DNA from: Marinicellulosiphila megalodicopiae
GTDB lineage: Bacteria; Pseudomonadota; Gammaproteobacteria; Pseudomonadales; Natronospirillaceae
Direction of reading: 5' to 3'
Assembly (NCBI RefSeq): GCF_045862395.1
Contig: NZ_AP023087.1
Span: forward strand, 3,906,001 to 3,970,000
DNA: 64,000 bases
In this document: piece by piece, positions 10,001 through 17,993 of the stretch
Layout of the letters: every line of letters starts with the position of its first letter
Numbering within the stretch: position 1 is the first letter of the stretch
Notes under the pieces: generated by a model
Databases searched by the model: none
The model's input: only the letters and a program-made list of their open reading frames with translations
Told to the model about the DNA's origin: nothing
Made by a program: the position numbers and the translations under genes

Positions 10001-10345
10001 AACCGTGAAGTATTCAGACACACTTTTATTATTCGAGTTTGTCACTGTCAATTTATATTGGTAAGTTCCAGGTTCAACAAGTAAATCAAGCATAACTGGA
10101 GTTGTTGAAACAACTTTATTATCAAACTCCCATTTATATTGAAACCCACTACCGCTTTGATTGGCATTAAGGTTTAAAGAATAAGGAGAATCTACAGTTT
10201 GCTGAGGCATTCCACTGACTTGAATAGCCGGACTTTGAACAATTGTATCTTCTTCAACAGGCTGGCATGCTGTACTAAATAAAACAGCAACCAACAACAT
10301 TAAATTTGTAAAACGTAGTTTAGAAAAAAACAATGCGCTATTCAT
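7007..10345 (-). CDS. Giant lipoprotein with PKD, haem-binding CxxCH and DUF1592/DUF1588/DUF1585 domains (pair 1)
   Basis: A 1112-residue predicted lipoprotein with the lipobox cysteine at residue 27 (STAC). In order it has: a PKD-like domain (about 40-118); a GEGEGEG linker; a thrombospondin-type-3-like calcium motif DDDNDGVPNQSDACP (131-144); cytochrome-like segments with CxxCH at 173-177 and 254-258; a DUF1349/LamG-like beta-sandwich (about 400-580); and the planctomycete-type DUF1595/1592/1588/1585 block, with a third CxxCH (CKECH, about 982-986) inside DUF1588. Three CxxCH motifs suggest c-type haems and a surface electron-transfer role; this is inference, since the family has no proven reaction. 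It is upstream of, and coupled to, the DUF1552 gene. Confidence 0.85.
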   Translation of the reverse strand: MNSALFFSKLRFTNLMLLVAVLFSTACQPVEEDTIVQSPAIQVSGMPQQTVDSPYSLNLNANQSGSGFQYKWEFDNKVVSTTPVMLDLLVEPGTYQYKLTVTNSNNKSVSEYFTVVVEGEGEGEGQPLTDDDNDGVPNQSDACPTIFANTANGCPENSVVDNRTGEEIYIEDCQGCHGDSKGLNADFGGALTKFQCDTCTDEYTLTNTIETTMPKGSAADCDNTCSNKVAKYVLAEFDGYGDNLTGQQLYEGLCQNCHGDGEQTTGFEQVQLIPATCSVCADEQATITKITNTMPFGKSASCDVTCATKINEYMRLEFSGYEGVVDIPYKNLNANGELSFAFANNQLTISWSQRSDVPDFWLLERLNETTQQWDVQLYESGNTTSFVDTQNSIGMYRLYALTNSVASVPVYGQASATQITVDNGAVWGETDGVFFLNKNVSGNFVAEFTLHSRSDASQWSKIGLMARETLTDDSAHLFGYFNGNDGMEVSTRLSAAAETNWLAGGGASLPVRIRFERSGTAFTISAKEAGQDWVEVTQQTRSVPNSLFVGVALSSNYGDSPLDVEISGFTINQQLVTDYTETKFGGTAVVDVDAPVQVDSSQVSINPKVDEKKLSKINRFVFENQLSDVSNQTDLNFNLSQDDTSIGYEVGLNTSALSIEKYVNAAELYAQSIAPDLIASLTCELDDSACINEFITKIAIEYLRATPSQAQITNLNNVYWVINDQLGQEAAIHGLIETLVLSPDFLYQFESDGANMPEGTLVPVTGLAMAYRLSNTLWAGMPDQTLISAALRGELSTPDQIKAQATRMIEDEKAKRGFQLFYRQWLTLEKLETTQKAVDGIDFDMLSPVMLEAMDHYMNSIVFDDQTPSTLEGLLTAPLVATNNELASITNIASNSSDMSMQETAAENGDQRTGLLGQPAMLSLLGHASTTSIVHRGVFVSQQFMCANFPAPPEDVPTLDSIDTTGKSSRAVLDELTDVDGCKECHKFINPVGATFENFDTLGRSRLTDDLDVLVDSSAQIYSRTTGVIDGTYNGLAELNEYLASLNSVKNCFVSQYLTYAIGRVPSANERSSINWLVDQLDNNNGNIKQMLIEATQTPVFLYKKTNSVGGE

Positions 10346-10606
10346 TAAGAACCTCTTTGAATGGATGAACTATTTTTAGTCTATCTTTTAAAAAATAGTA
10401 AAAATAGAGAATGGCAATTTTAATTATTTTACACACTTTTAAGTTGATAAAAGGTTAACTGTTACCTATAAAAACAGGGATTTTGAATTTTAAGGAAACA
10501 GTCACACTAAACATGGAACAGGTCTATCATTTACAGGTAATTACAACAATTCACTAATTTTTAATTAACATAAAAGGTACACAAGTTCTCAACTCGTCAT
10601 TAACTG

Positions 10607-10774
10607 AGATATGTTTTAAATTGTTGTTGCTGTTTAAATTTAAAGCGTTTACTTAGTGGATTTTGACCAAACAGACGCCACAAAACCTAAAATTGATATA
10701 AATTATTGAATTAACTAAAAGCTATTTAAAATCAGATAGTTACATTACCTGCAACACAAATTTAAAACATAGCT
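10607..10774. mobile_element. MITE-like remnant related to the IS1595-family element
   Basis: A non-coding 168-bp segment whose ends are imperfect inverted repeats: the left reads AGATATGTTTTAAATTGTTG, and the complement of the right reads AGCTATGTTTTAAATTTGTG. Both closely resemble the ends of the intact IS at 34101-35168 (GGCTATGTTTTAAATTGTTG). It contains no transposase frame. A further short inverted repeat (TTAACTGA at 10600-10607, TCAGTTAA at 10782-10789) lies just outside. No clear 8-bp duplication remains, so it is either old or internally decayed. Confidence 0.6.
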
Positions 10775-11015
10775 TTTCCTATCAGTTAAAATGCGAGTTT
10801 GATTACCTGATATTTTTAATTTTGTTACTTTTAACTTCAGACTTATAGCCAAAATCATAGTGAAGCAAATTACAGAATTTTAGAATAATTGAATTTAGAA
10901 AGAGTATTAATAAAATTTAGATGGATTGTAAAACCTGCTTGAAATCGGATTTTACTATTTTTTGAAGAAATAATTGAAGCGAGTAAACATTTAAATAATG
11001 CTTTAAAATTAAGTT

Positions 11016-11040
11016 TAAGCAGCCCAAAGCAGGCTGCTTA
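11016..11040 (-). terminator. Hairpin terminator downstream of pair-2 operon
   Basis: A perfect 9-bp stem (TAAGCAGCC and GGCTGCTTA, 7-nt loop) lies 11 bp past the stop of the DUF1552 gene. In the minus direction it is followed by AAACTTAATTTT, an imperfect T-tract. Confidence 0.65.
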
Positions 11041-11051
11041 ATCACTTTAAA

Positions 11052-12311
11052 TTATTTTTTTAAAATTCCTGCGAATTCGCCATTACTATATTTAGGTACA
11101 GAACCCTCAACACCAAGCGCAACAGAGACCGTATCTAACAAGTCGAATCCATGAGGAATCGACATTGAACGACCAACAGAAACTTTACTACCACTTGCTA
11201 TAGTAAACGGAGCATTTGCTTGGTTATGCGCATCACCATGACCCATACAGGTTACTTGGAGCAACAACGTTGTTTCTAATAAGCTTTCTTGGTTTTCATC
11301 CAATGTGTCACGTAACAACTCAATCATATAAGCTAAACGTTCTGTAAAATACGCACGATACTGTGAATACTCTTCAGGCTTACCTGCAAAATTATGCACA
11401 CCTGTATGATATGTTCCAATTTCAGAATGTTCAGACACTGTAAATTCTGCCTGATGATTCCCCAAGTGCAAGGTAGCTATATTGGTTAAGCCACATTTAA
11501 ATGCAGCAACAATATTTTCACATTGCATATTCGAAATCTTTGTAAATTCTCCAATTTCGTTACCGTTCCAGCTATAGGTTTCTTGGGTTGGATCATCACA
11601 ACCTGGCAATGGATCTTTTGATTCTTCAAAGTTTTTAATTACTTTTTCAATTTGAGCTTGATGTTCTTCTAAGCGTTGTAATTCAAACGTACCTAATTTA
11701 GCTTTAATCGCTTCTAATTCAGCTTTATTATGATCCAAAGCAGATTTAAATCGTTTTTCTTCAGGCCCACCTGTAGCAACCCCACCTGCAAACAATCGCT
11801 CAAATACAGTAACTGGGTTGTCGTTATAAATAATACGTTCTCCGCTTCGCATACCAATTGCCACATCTGCGTTAGATTCAACACCAATATGCAATGATGG
11901 AAATGGCGTATTGCCGCCCAATACTTTTTCTAAATGGATATCAAATGTATCTCTACCAATACCAGAATGCGCACCACCTAATGTGCCCATACCGCCATCT
12001 GAGTGTCCATTACCACCTGTAGTACAGTCTTCCACCAAAATTATATTGTCTTTTACACTTGCAAGTGGCAAAGATGTTGGACCTAACGAGCCGTTATTCC
12101 AAACGTATTCACCAGGAGGCGAACCGTCTGGAATATAAAAGAACACAATGCGTTTTATGCCATTTGGCCCCGCCGCCATACCAGCTCGACTTGCCATTAA
12201 ACTTAAGCCTAATGTACTTGCTTTTAATGCAGATACTGCAATACCAGAGCTCGCAACTGTTTTTAGAAAATTACGGCGTTGAACTTCTTGTGGAGTTTTT
12301 AATTTTTTCAT
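11052..12311 (-). CDS. DUF1552 family protein, Tat-exported (pair 2)
   Basis: A 419-residue DUF1552 protein. The N-terminal VQRRNFLKTVASSG is a textbook twin-arginine motif (RRxFLK) followed by a hydrophobic helix, predicting Tat export. Internal segments FFYIPDGSPPGEYVW, TLHLGNHQAEFTVS and CMGHGDAHNQANAPF are family-like. It is clearly divergent from the pair-1 paralogue at 5679-7004, so the two pairs are old duplicates or independent acquisitions, not a recent tandem copy. It lies 23 bp downstream of its partner DUF1592 lipoprotein and ends with its own hairpin terminator. The catalytic role is unknown. Confidence 0.87.
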   Translation of the reverse strand: MKKLKTPQEVQRRNFLKTVASSGIAVSALKASTLGLSLMASRAGMAAGPNGIKRIVFFYIPDGSPPGEYVWNNGSLGPTSLPLASVKDNIILVEDCTTGGNGHSDGGMGTLGGAHSGIGRDTFDIHLEKVLGGNTPFPSLHIGVESNADVAIGMRSGERIIYNDNPVTVFERLFAGGVATGGPEEKRFKSALDHNKAELEAIKAKLGTFELQRLEEHQAQIEKVIKNFEESKDPLPGCDDPTQETYSWNGNEIGEFTKISNMQCENIVAAFKCGLTNIATLHLGNHQAEFTVSEHSEIGTYHTGVHNFAGKPEEYSQYRAYFTERLAYMIELLRDTLDENQESLLETTLLLQVTCMGHGDAHNQANAPFTIASGSKVSVGRSMSIPHGFDLLDTVSVALGVEGSVPKYSNGEFAGILKK

Positions 12312-12334
12312 TTTTATATACCTCTATAGCCGTA

Positions 12335-15300
12335 TTAACGATTTCTTTGTTTTCTAAAACGCACGATATCTGAAATACCAAATTCAATAATAGCGGCTTT
12401 AGGGTTATCGCTATTTTGATTCATTTTTGAAATCATTGAATCGGTGGTACAAACATAATCTTCACGCTCACTTTCAGTCATAACCACAGCTTCAGTATTA
12501 GCATGATCAAATTCATCAGGACCAGTTCCCATCATAAAACGGAAGCTCATTTCAATCATGCATGCTTTAGTCACATCTTCAGTTGCAAGAAGCTCACCCA
12601 AGCCTTCTGCACCTTGGAATACTCTGAATTGAGTTGAGTCATACATATCATCAATTCCATAAAATACTGAATTATGATTAGCTTTTTCTGGTTGGAATCC
12701 TGTGAAATTAACAGATAAACCCACAGAACCATCATCATTTATATAATTCGTTCTTGGCAAACCTACAGCATCAAAATCCTCAAGCCCAACGCCCAGTGGA
12801 TTAATAATATACTCGTGACACGTTTTACACTGTGCTACATCTGTATTAATAAAATCCAAATGCGACTGACGAATCACACCATTATTTTGTGCTTTGACAC
12901 GATCCACTTCAGCAGCTTGTTCATTACGTATTTCACCTAAATCAATATTAGAAGGGAAAGGCGGTAAATGCTGACATAAGAAGCGCTCTCTTAAACGTAC
13001 GCCGCGCAGAATTAATTTAGATTCAGTTGGCGACGTCCATGCACTTAAAAAAGCACCCGATGTCACTAATCCACCACGACCTGGCGCGGTTGTTTTAACA
13101 AAACCATCACCTGAAACACCGCCAAGTCCATAAAAATCAGCAAGTGTACTGTCTACAAATGTATAGGTTGAATCGTATAAATAAGAGAAAGGCGCTGTAT
13201 CGTTAAATAAAACATCGTTAAAGATTTCACGAACTTCTTGAGCCATTGATTCACGAACCGCATCAGTATAATCAGGATATTTAGTCGCATCCTTTTCAGA
13301 AACTAACACTGCATCGGTTGTTAACCATTGCGCGGCAAAATTACCAAAGTGCGTTTTTGCTTTGTCAGTTGCTAATAAACGCTCTATTTGAGCTTGAACT
13401 GCCGCATCGGTAAATAACCCTTCATCTGCTGCACTCATTAAAGTGGAATCAGGTGTTGTGCCTGTATAAGTGTATGCAATGAATGTTGCCATTTCGTAAG
13501 GAGTTAATGCGTAGGCGTCATCATCCATTTCAGGGATTTCAAATTGAATTTGTTCAAATTGCGCCACTTGTACCGAATCAATAGTTAACAATCGAGAATT
13601 GCTTTGTGGATGGTTCGATGTTGAGTTTTGAATAGAAATTGTCTGATTTCCAGTTACGGTAACTGGAATCAAAACAGTAGTGGCTGCTGGTGGTATATTT
13701 TGCTCAAATAAAGTCGCACCATTTTGAATACCAACTTTTAATGTAGGCCATGCATCACTTTCTTGAGTGTCATTGTACCCAATTGAGTTTGAACCTACTG
13801 AAGTTATTTGAATTTGTTCTCCGCCTTGGAAGTCATAACTAAATTGTGTACTTCCATAAACATCAAGCTCACCACCTGCTATAGATAAATTAATATCTTG
13901 AGGATTACCAATTGGACGATAAACAGGTGGCGCATTTTCATTAAAATCAATAAATTCTGCTCGAGTCATGCCCAACTCAGAACGATATAAAAAATAAGGA
14001 GACATCAACATAGTACGAACTGCCAAACGCATACTCTCTAGAGCATCACCAGAAGTACCTGCATCGGTTGAATCAAACAACCCTAAATAAGCGGCTTGCT
14101 CAGTAGCATCTAAAGGACGTCTGTAAGCATTTTTTGCAACATTAGTAACAAAAGCATTTGAACAATCGCCACTAGCAACACAAGCCCCTGCGCCTTTTAC
14201 ATTTACAAAATTGGTTAAAGCGGCATTATCTGCAATGATTGTTGCTAACGCTTCATAAGATTTAAAACGGTTAAAATCAACAGCAGTTTTTACCTGATTA
14301 TCAAACTCATGAATTTGAGCATTCGCAGACAACTTTGACTTATCCACATCATAACCAAATAAATCTTTCACGGTATTTGCATACTCATCGATAGTTAATA
14401 AACGCATTTGACGTGGGCCATATTTCGTTGCATCTATTTTTTCAACTGGACAGCTATAATTTGTAATATGGCGCTCCCAACTTAACATATAAGCTTGAAT
14501 ATCCGCAGCGCATTGCTCGACACACTCTCCAGATTTGTTTTGCGGCATAGTGGCTTCAATTTTATAAAATAAATCATCAATTCCATCGATATAACGATTA
14601 ATAGCAATTGGTTCATATAACCCAGAAATACCCACACCGAATTCTTTGTGACAACTATCACATTGCTCGTTATACAACGCTTCACCCGTAACTGGGTTAC
14701 CTACTAACACCTGTTTTGTAGAAATAATTACTACCGCCACATCGTCTTTTTTGCCATCTGACACTGTTAATGTCACGGTATATCGTTTATCTGCAGCAAA
14801 GGTATGTGAAGGTTTCATCAAATTGCTGATTACACTGTCGTCGCCAAAGTTCCAGCTATAAATCAAATCAGCCCCTTCCGGGTCACTTGAATCAGAGGCA
14901 TCAAATAAATAAGTGTGGTCACTTACTAATTCAGATTTAATGACAGCATCGGGTTTTAAGTTCGATTGATCCGCTTGGTCTTCAACATACTGAACCATTG
15001 CTGCAACTAAGTCCGTCCACAATTCTACGTTCGCCGTTTCTGTTTCGGGCACTAAACTAAATTTAGTAATATGGTTAGTTCTTGCAGGGTCTATTGGATT
15101 AAGATAATTCGCATTACCACCTGCTTCTACCCAGCTAATTAAGCCAGACTCAATAGAAGCTTGAGTCAGTTCCGCAGAGGCTGATAACTTGAAATTTAGA
15201 TTAGTATTAGCTGAACCAATGTAATGGCAATTAGAACAAGGGGCTTTAAAGCCGTCTTTATCTGAAATAAAAGCATCCATCGCTTGTACTAATAACGAAG

Positions 15301-15688
15301 TATACGGCTTAACCGCACCAGTATTATCAGATGCTGTTGTGACATTGACTTTGATATTAACTGTAACCGGCTGAGCTTTACCATTTTTATCAGAAATGAC
15401 CAATTTAACATTCTGCTCACCATTTAGCGTAAATTGATGCGACATCAAAGCAATGCTTGAAGTACTTGTCGTGCCATCTGCAAACGTCCAAGTATACAAA
15501 TAGTCAATATCCGACTGTTCAGTAATGTTAGTGAGTAAATTAAACTCAACCATACCATCAGCTTTCACTACTGGGGCATTTGTGGTGGTTGAAACATGTA
15601 TTTTACTAGTTGAGTCATTCGTTTCAGGACCACAACTAATAAACCCAAGGACCAAAACAAGGCCAACTAATATACTTTTAAAGTGCAT
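12335..15688 (-). CDS. Giant lipoprotein with PKD, CxxCH and DUF1587/DUF1592/DUF1588/DUF1585 domains (pair 2)
   Basis: A 1117-residue predicted lipoprotein with the lipobox cysteine at residue 19 (GFISC). In order: PKD-like domain (about 35-115); CxxCH (CSNCH, 151-155); second PKD domain (about 245-325); CxxCH (CDSCH, 343-347); DUF1587 starting near YGPRQMRLLTIDEYANTV; an inserted beta-rich carbohydrate-binding-like segment (about 590-710); and the DUF1592/DUF1588/DUF1585 block with CKTCH at about 954-958. It differs from its pair-1 partner by a second PKD domain, an inserted binding-like module and the lack of a thrombospondin repeat. Three potential haem sites suggest surface redox chemistry; the substrate is unknown. 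The promoter region has a TATAAT box inside a 9-bp inverted repeat (15723-15760). Confidence 0.85.
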   Translation of the reverse strand: MHFKSILVGLVLVLGFISCGPETNDSTSKIHVSTTTNAPVVKADGMVEFNLLTNITEQSDIDYLYTWTFADGTTSTSSIALMSHQFTLNGEQNVKLVISDKNGKAQPVTVNIKVNVTTASDNTGAVKPYTSLLVQAMDAFISDKDGFKAPCSNCHYIGSANTNLNFKLSASAELTQASIESGLISWVEAGGNANYLNPIDPARTNHITKFSLVPETETANVELWTDLVAAMVQYVEDQADQSNLKPDAVIKSELVSDHTYLFDASDSSDPEGADLIYSWNFGDDSVISNLMKPSHTFAADKRYTVTLTVSDGKKDDVAVVIISTKQVLVGNPVTGEALYNEQCDSCHKEFGVGISGLYEPIAINRYIDGIDDLFYKIEATMPQNKSGECVEQCAADIQAYMLSWERHITNYSCPVEKIDATKYGPRQMRLLTIDEYANTVKDLFGYDVDKSKLSANAQIHEFDNQVKTAVDFNRFKSYEALATIIADNAALTNFVNVKGAGACVASGDCSNAFVTNVAKNAYRRPLDATEQAAYLGLFDSTDAGTSGDALESMRLAVRTMLMSPYFLYRSELGMTRAEFIDFNENAPPVYRPIGNPQDINLSIAGGELDVYGSTQFSYDFQGGEQIQITSVGSNSIGYNDTQESDAWPTLKVGIQNGATLFEQNIPPAATTVLIPVTVTGNQTISIQNSTSNHPQSNSRLLTIDSVQVAQFEQIQFEIPEMDDDAYALTPYEMATFIAYTYTGTTPDSTLMSAADEGLFTDAAVQAQIERLLATDKAKTHFGNFAAQWLTTDAVLVSEKDATKYPDYTDAVRESMAQEVREIFNDVLFNDTAPFSYLYDSTYTFVDSTLADFYGLGGVSGDGFVKTTAPGRGGLVTSGAFLSAWTSPTESKLILRGVRLRERFLCQHLPPFPSNIDLGEIRNEQAAEVDRVKAQNNGVIRQSHLDFINTDVAQCKTCHEYIINPLGVGLEDFDAVGLPRTNYINDDGSVGLSVNFTGFQPEKANHNSVFYGIDDMYDSTQFRVFQGAEGLGELLATEDVTKACMIEMSFRFMMGTGPDEFDHANTEAVVMTESEREDYVCTTDSMISKMNQNSDNPKAAIIEFGISDIVRFRKQRNR

Positions 15689-15722
15689 AACACGCTCTCT
15701 TAAGGGTTTGAAATTTTAATTG

Positions 15723-15760
15723 AGTCGATTATATCTTTTTTACATTTCAGTTAATCGACT
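15723..15760 (-). promoter_or_regulatory. Candidate promoter with overlapping operator for pair-2 operon
   Basis: A perfect inverted repeat, AGTCGATTA (15723-15731) and TAATCGACT (15752-15760), lies 35 bp upstream of the start codon. On the minus strand one half overlaps a consensus -10 box TATAAT (plus-strand 15728-15733) and the other covers the -35 position. This spacing is typical of a repressor site. The regulator is unknown. Confidence 0.5.
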
Positions 15761-16017
15761 ATTTGGTAGTAACTTGTAATGTTTTTGTGTAGCAGAGGTA
15801 AAAAACAAATTAATGTGACGGATCTCACATTTACATTCCATTTATTGACATCTTTATAGCTGTCTATGTTTTATTAAATGGGAATTCACCCTTAACCGAC
15901 GATAGAAAAAACAATGACAAATAGAATGACACTATTGAGAAAAGATTGAGGTTTAGAGCAAAAATAGAGGTAAATATGAAATGAAATCAAACGAGAAATT
16001 AACAATGGATTAAAATA

Positions 16018-16044
16018 ACCAGAGTGCTAAATAGCACCCTGGCC
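16018..16044 (-). terminator. Terminator-like hairpin after truncated gene
   Basis: GAGTGCTA-AA-TAGCACCC at about 16022-16039 forms a stem on the minus strand just after the stop of the truncated gene at 16053-16286. In that direction it is followed by GGTTATTTT. Confidence 0.5.
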
Positions 16045-16052
16045 TTGCTTTA

Positions 16053-16286
16053 TTATTCTGAAAGTCGAATGTTATCTATTGCAACATCACCCTGCAATCC
16101 GCCTGCTGAAATATAACGGAATCTTACTTTTAAATGATTTGCTACATTGCTAGAAGAAAGAGAAACGGTTCTGCTTTTCCCTTCATTAGCAGAACCATCA
16201 GCCTTGATGTTGGCAAATAAATTAGTCTCAAAAAAACTATTTGGGGAATTTATAGAAGGTTTTGATGTTTTTTCAGGGCTGACTAG
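16053..16286 (-). pseudogene. 3' fragment of an extracellular carbohydrate-active protein
   Basis: An open minus-strand frame of 77 codons ends at 16053. It has no start codon of its own and is cut at its 5' side by an in-frame stop at 16287, four bases before the first cassette-flanking repeat. The peptide ends with LQGDVAIDNIRLSE, the kind of C-terminus seen on MAM-like or jelly-roll carbohydrate-binding modules of secreted enzymes, and contains RTVSLSSSNVANHLKVRFRY. A terminator-like hairpin follows it. This is the tail of a once longer gene whose front part has been replaced by the repeat-flanked cassette. Family assignment is by resemblance only. Confidence 0.65.
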
Positions 16287-16290
16287 TTAG

Positions 16291-16372
16291 TTTTTTTTGG
16301 AATGAATCCCAAACTTACAATCATCTGCAGCGTTCTTTTTTGGAATGAATTTCAAACTAACAACGATTTAAA
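16291..16372 (+). repeat. Cassette-flanking repeats, left pair
   Basis: Two tandem copies of a roughly 43-bp repeat, beginning at 16291 and about 16335. The shared core is TTTTTTGGAATGAATCCCAA followed by ACTTACAAYSATCT. The second copy is more diverged. Two further copies in the same orientation lie after the intervening gene at 17782-17868. The GGAATGAATCCC core is an imperfect palindrome. Confidence 0.8.
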
Positions 16373-16549
16373 GTATGTGTTTTTCGATTATAAGAATTTA
16401 ATTGACTCACAAACGCGTTTTTTGAGACGGCGTTCAGGATAAAAATATCCAACGCTGTCTTTAATAATTTTCCATGTGTATATTCAAAATTCAAATGAAA
16501 ATTATTTTTTTGAATGCTTATCATGATTCTACCAAAGGATACCCAAGTT

Positions 16550-17773
16550 ATGAAATTATCACGAAATCAAATACGCTCAATCCGACGCTTATCTATGCTC
16601 ATAGCTGGTGCTTATGCACTTGCGCCATCCAATTCACTTGCATTAGATGCAGATGAAATAGTTGGCGGGGCGGGGTTAAATTTGGGCATTACGTTTAATA
16701 AGAACTTCAGCCCTAGATTGACCATAGGTATTGAAGCGTATCTGGTTCAGCACATTGAACAAGCAAATTACGAATTAATTAACACCACTGATATGAATTT
16801 AGCAGTGGGCTCAATGGTGCAACTAAATTATGTTGCCAAAGACGGATTACAGACAACTATTGGATTAACAGCAGGACAGGCAAATTATTACGACCAAAAT
16901 GTGTTTATGGGTGAGCTTGGCACCACTTATCGGTTTAAACAAAACGACTGGGGATTACGCGTCGGTGCGTTATTTGAACCCATGGCTTTTAATACGGCTA
17001 TTCGTCATGATTTTTTTATTGAGCAAACTACGTTAAATGCAGGCATTCGAATACCGGGGACATTTGCTGGTTTGTACTCTGCTATAGTGATGGAAGGTCG
17101 CCCGCTTCGTACAGACAATAATAATCAACAACGTGAAACTCGACATGTGGTAAATAGTTTGGCAACAAAATGGGCTGACATGGCACAAGATGAATTTGAA
17201 GCTGTCTTTGCATTTGGCAATTTAGCCTTTGAATTAATGATGGCTGGTGCACCTCAATCGTTAATTGACCAAGCATTAGATTCTGGCGAACAAGAAGTCG
17301 CACACGCAAAGTATTGTGCAGACCAAGCCGCTCAATTTGATGAAAGTTTTGCACTAACAGCGCCTTGTGACTTATTTAGAAATACGTCAACAGGTGTAGA
17401 CAGTTTAAGTCGATTAGCCATGGAAGGCTTAATTGATGGTTGGTATGGCGAAGGGTTAGCAGCACAGAAAATGCAAGCTGGTGCAAAACAGACAACCAAT
17501 CAACTTCTAAAACAAAACTTAGAAAAGATATCATCAGAAGAAACTGGACATGCAAATCTTGGCAGCAACATTGCAAAATGGGCAATCAGTAAAGACAACA
17601 CAGGCATCGTACGCGAACACGTCGCCGCATTACATCAAACTGATTTGGGCAGTTTAACTGAAGAGTTTTCTGATCCAAAATCCGGGTTTATAAAATTTAG
17701 ACAGTTACAAAATCTATCTGATCAAACCCGTGATGGTTTAAATGGCGAGATTGATCGAATATTGGTTATGTAA
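16550..17773 (+). CDS. Exported protein with beta-barrel-like N-terminal half and ferritin-like diiron C-terminal half
   Basis: I do not recognise a named family for the whole protein. From the ATG at 16550 (407 residues, AAGGA upstream) it starts with a signal peptide (RRLSMLIAGAYALAPSNSLA). Residues about 40-185 are alternating amphipathic strands resembling a small outer-membrane barrel or beta-sandwich. Residues about 205-350 form four helices with a complete diiron set: Glu in QDEFEAVFAF (about 215), EVAH (249-252), Glu in AMEGLIDGW (292) and ETGH (331-334). Two ExxH motifs plus two single Glu are the ligands of ferritin-like diiron proteins. Role unknown; iron storage, peroxide handling or oxidation are possible. 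It is the only gene between paired direct repeats, suggesting a mobile cassette. An in-frame ATG at 16514 is less likely. Confidence 0.7.
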   Translation: MKLSRNQIRSIRRLSMLIAGAYALAPSNSLALDADEIVGGAGLNLGITFNKNFSPRLTIGIEAYLVQHIEQANYELINTTDMNLAVGSMVQLNYVAKDGLQTTIGLTAGQANYYDQNVFMGELGTTYRFKQNDWGLRVGALFEPMAFNTAIRHDFFIEQTTLNAGIRIPGTFAGLYSAIVMEGRPLRTDNNNQQRETRHVVNSLATKWADMAQDEFEAVFAFGNLAFELMMAGAPQSLIDQALDSGEQEVAHAKYCADQAAQFDESFALTAPCDLFRNTSTGVDSLSRLAMEGLIDGWYGEGLAAQKMQAGAKQTTNQLLKQNLEKISSEETGHANLGSNIAKWAISKDNTGIVREHVAALHQTDLGSLTEEFSDPKSGFIKFRQLQNLSDQTRDGLNGEIDRILVM

Positions 17774-17781
17774 AGGGGAAG

Positions 17782-17868
17782 TTTTTTGGAATGAATCCCA
17801 AACTTACAACGATCTATAGTGTGCTTTTTTTGGAATGAATCCCAAACTTACAATCATCTTTAGTGTGC
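17782..17868 (+). repeat. Cassette-flanking repeats, right pair
   Basis: Two tandem copies (17782 and 17825 onwards) of the repeat seen at 16291-16372. Both have the intact core TTTTTTGGAATGAATCCCAA then ACTTACAA, followed by YSATCTWTAGTGTGC. They begin 9 bp after the stop of the ferritin-like gene. Confidence 0.82.
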
Positions 17869-17930
17869 AAGATTACAACTATAGCTAAGAAGTACGATGT
17901 ATTGGTATAAGCCCAAATTCTTTAGGTTAA

Positions 17931-17969
17931 AAAAAAAGCCCCTACGCTTTCACGTAAGGGCTTTTTTTT
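17931..17969. terminator. Intrinsic terminator
   Basis: An A-tract, a 10-bp stem with one mismatch (AAGCCC-C-TACG and CGTA-A-GGGCTT, loop CTTTCA) and an eight-T tract. It is bidirectional and serves the esterase gene on the minus strand. Confidence 0.88.
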
Positions 17970-17993
17970 AATCACTATAAGATAAAAGCAACC

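Larger units (their letters stand above)
10346..11051. other. Long intergenic stretch between the two DUF1552/DUF1592 pairs
   Basis: About 700 bp without a supportable gene on either strand. It holds the upstream region of the pair-1 operon at its left end, the MITE-like remnant at 10607-10774 and a terminator hairpin for the pair-2 operon at 11016-11040. The rest is A+T-rich and I see no other structure. Confidence 0.6.

Noticed and set aside
7007..15688. The two DUF1552/DUF1592 pairs as a recent tandem duplication
   Set aside because: Domain content differs (thrombospondin motif, number of PKD domains, inserted modules) and residue identity is low by eye.
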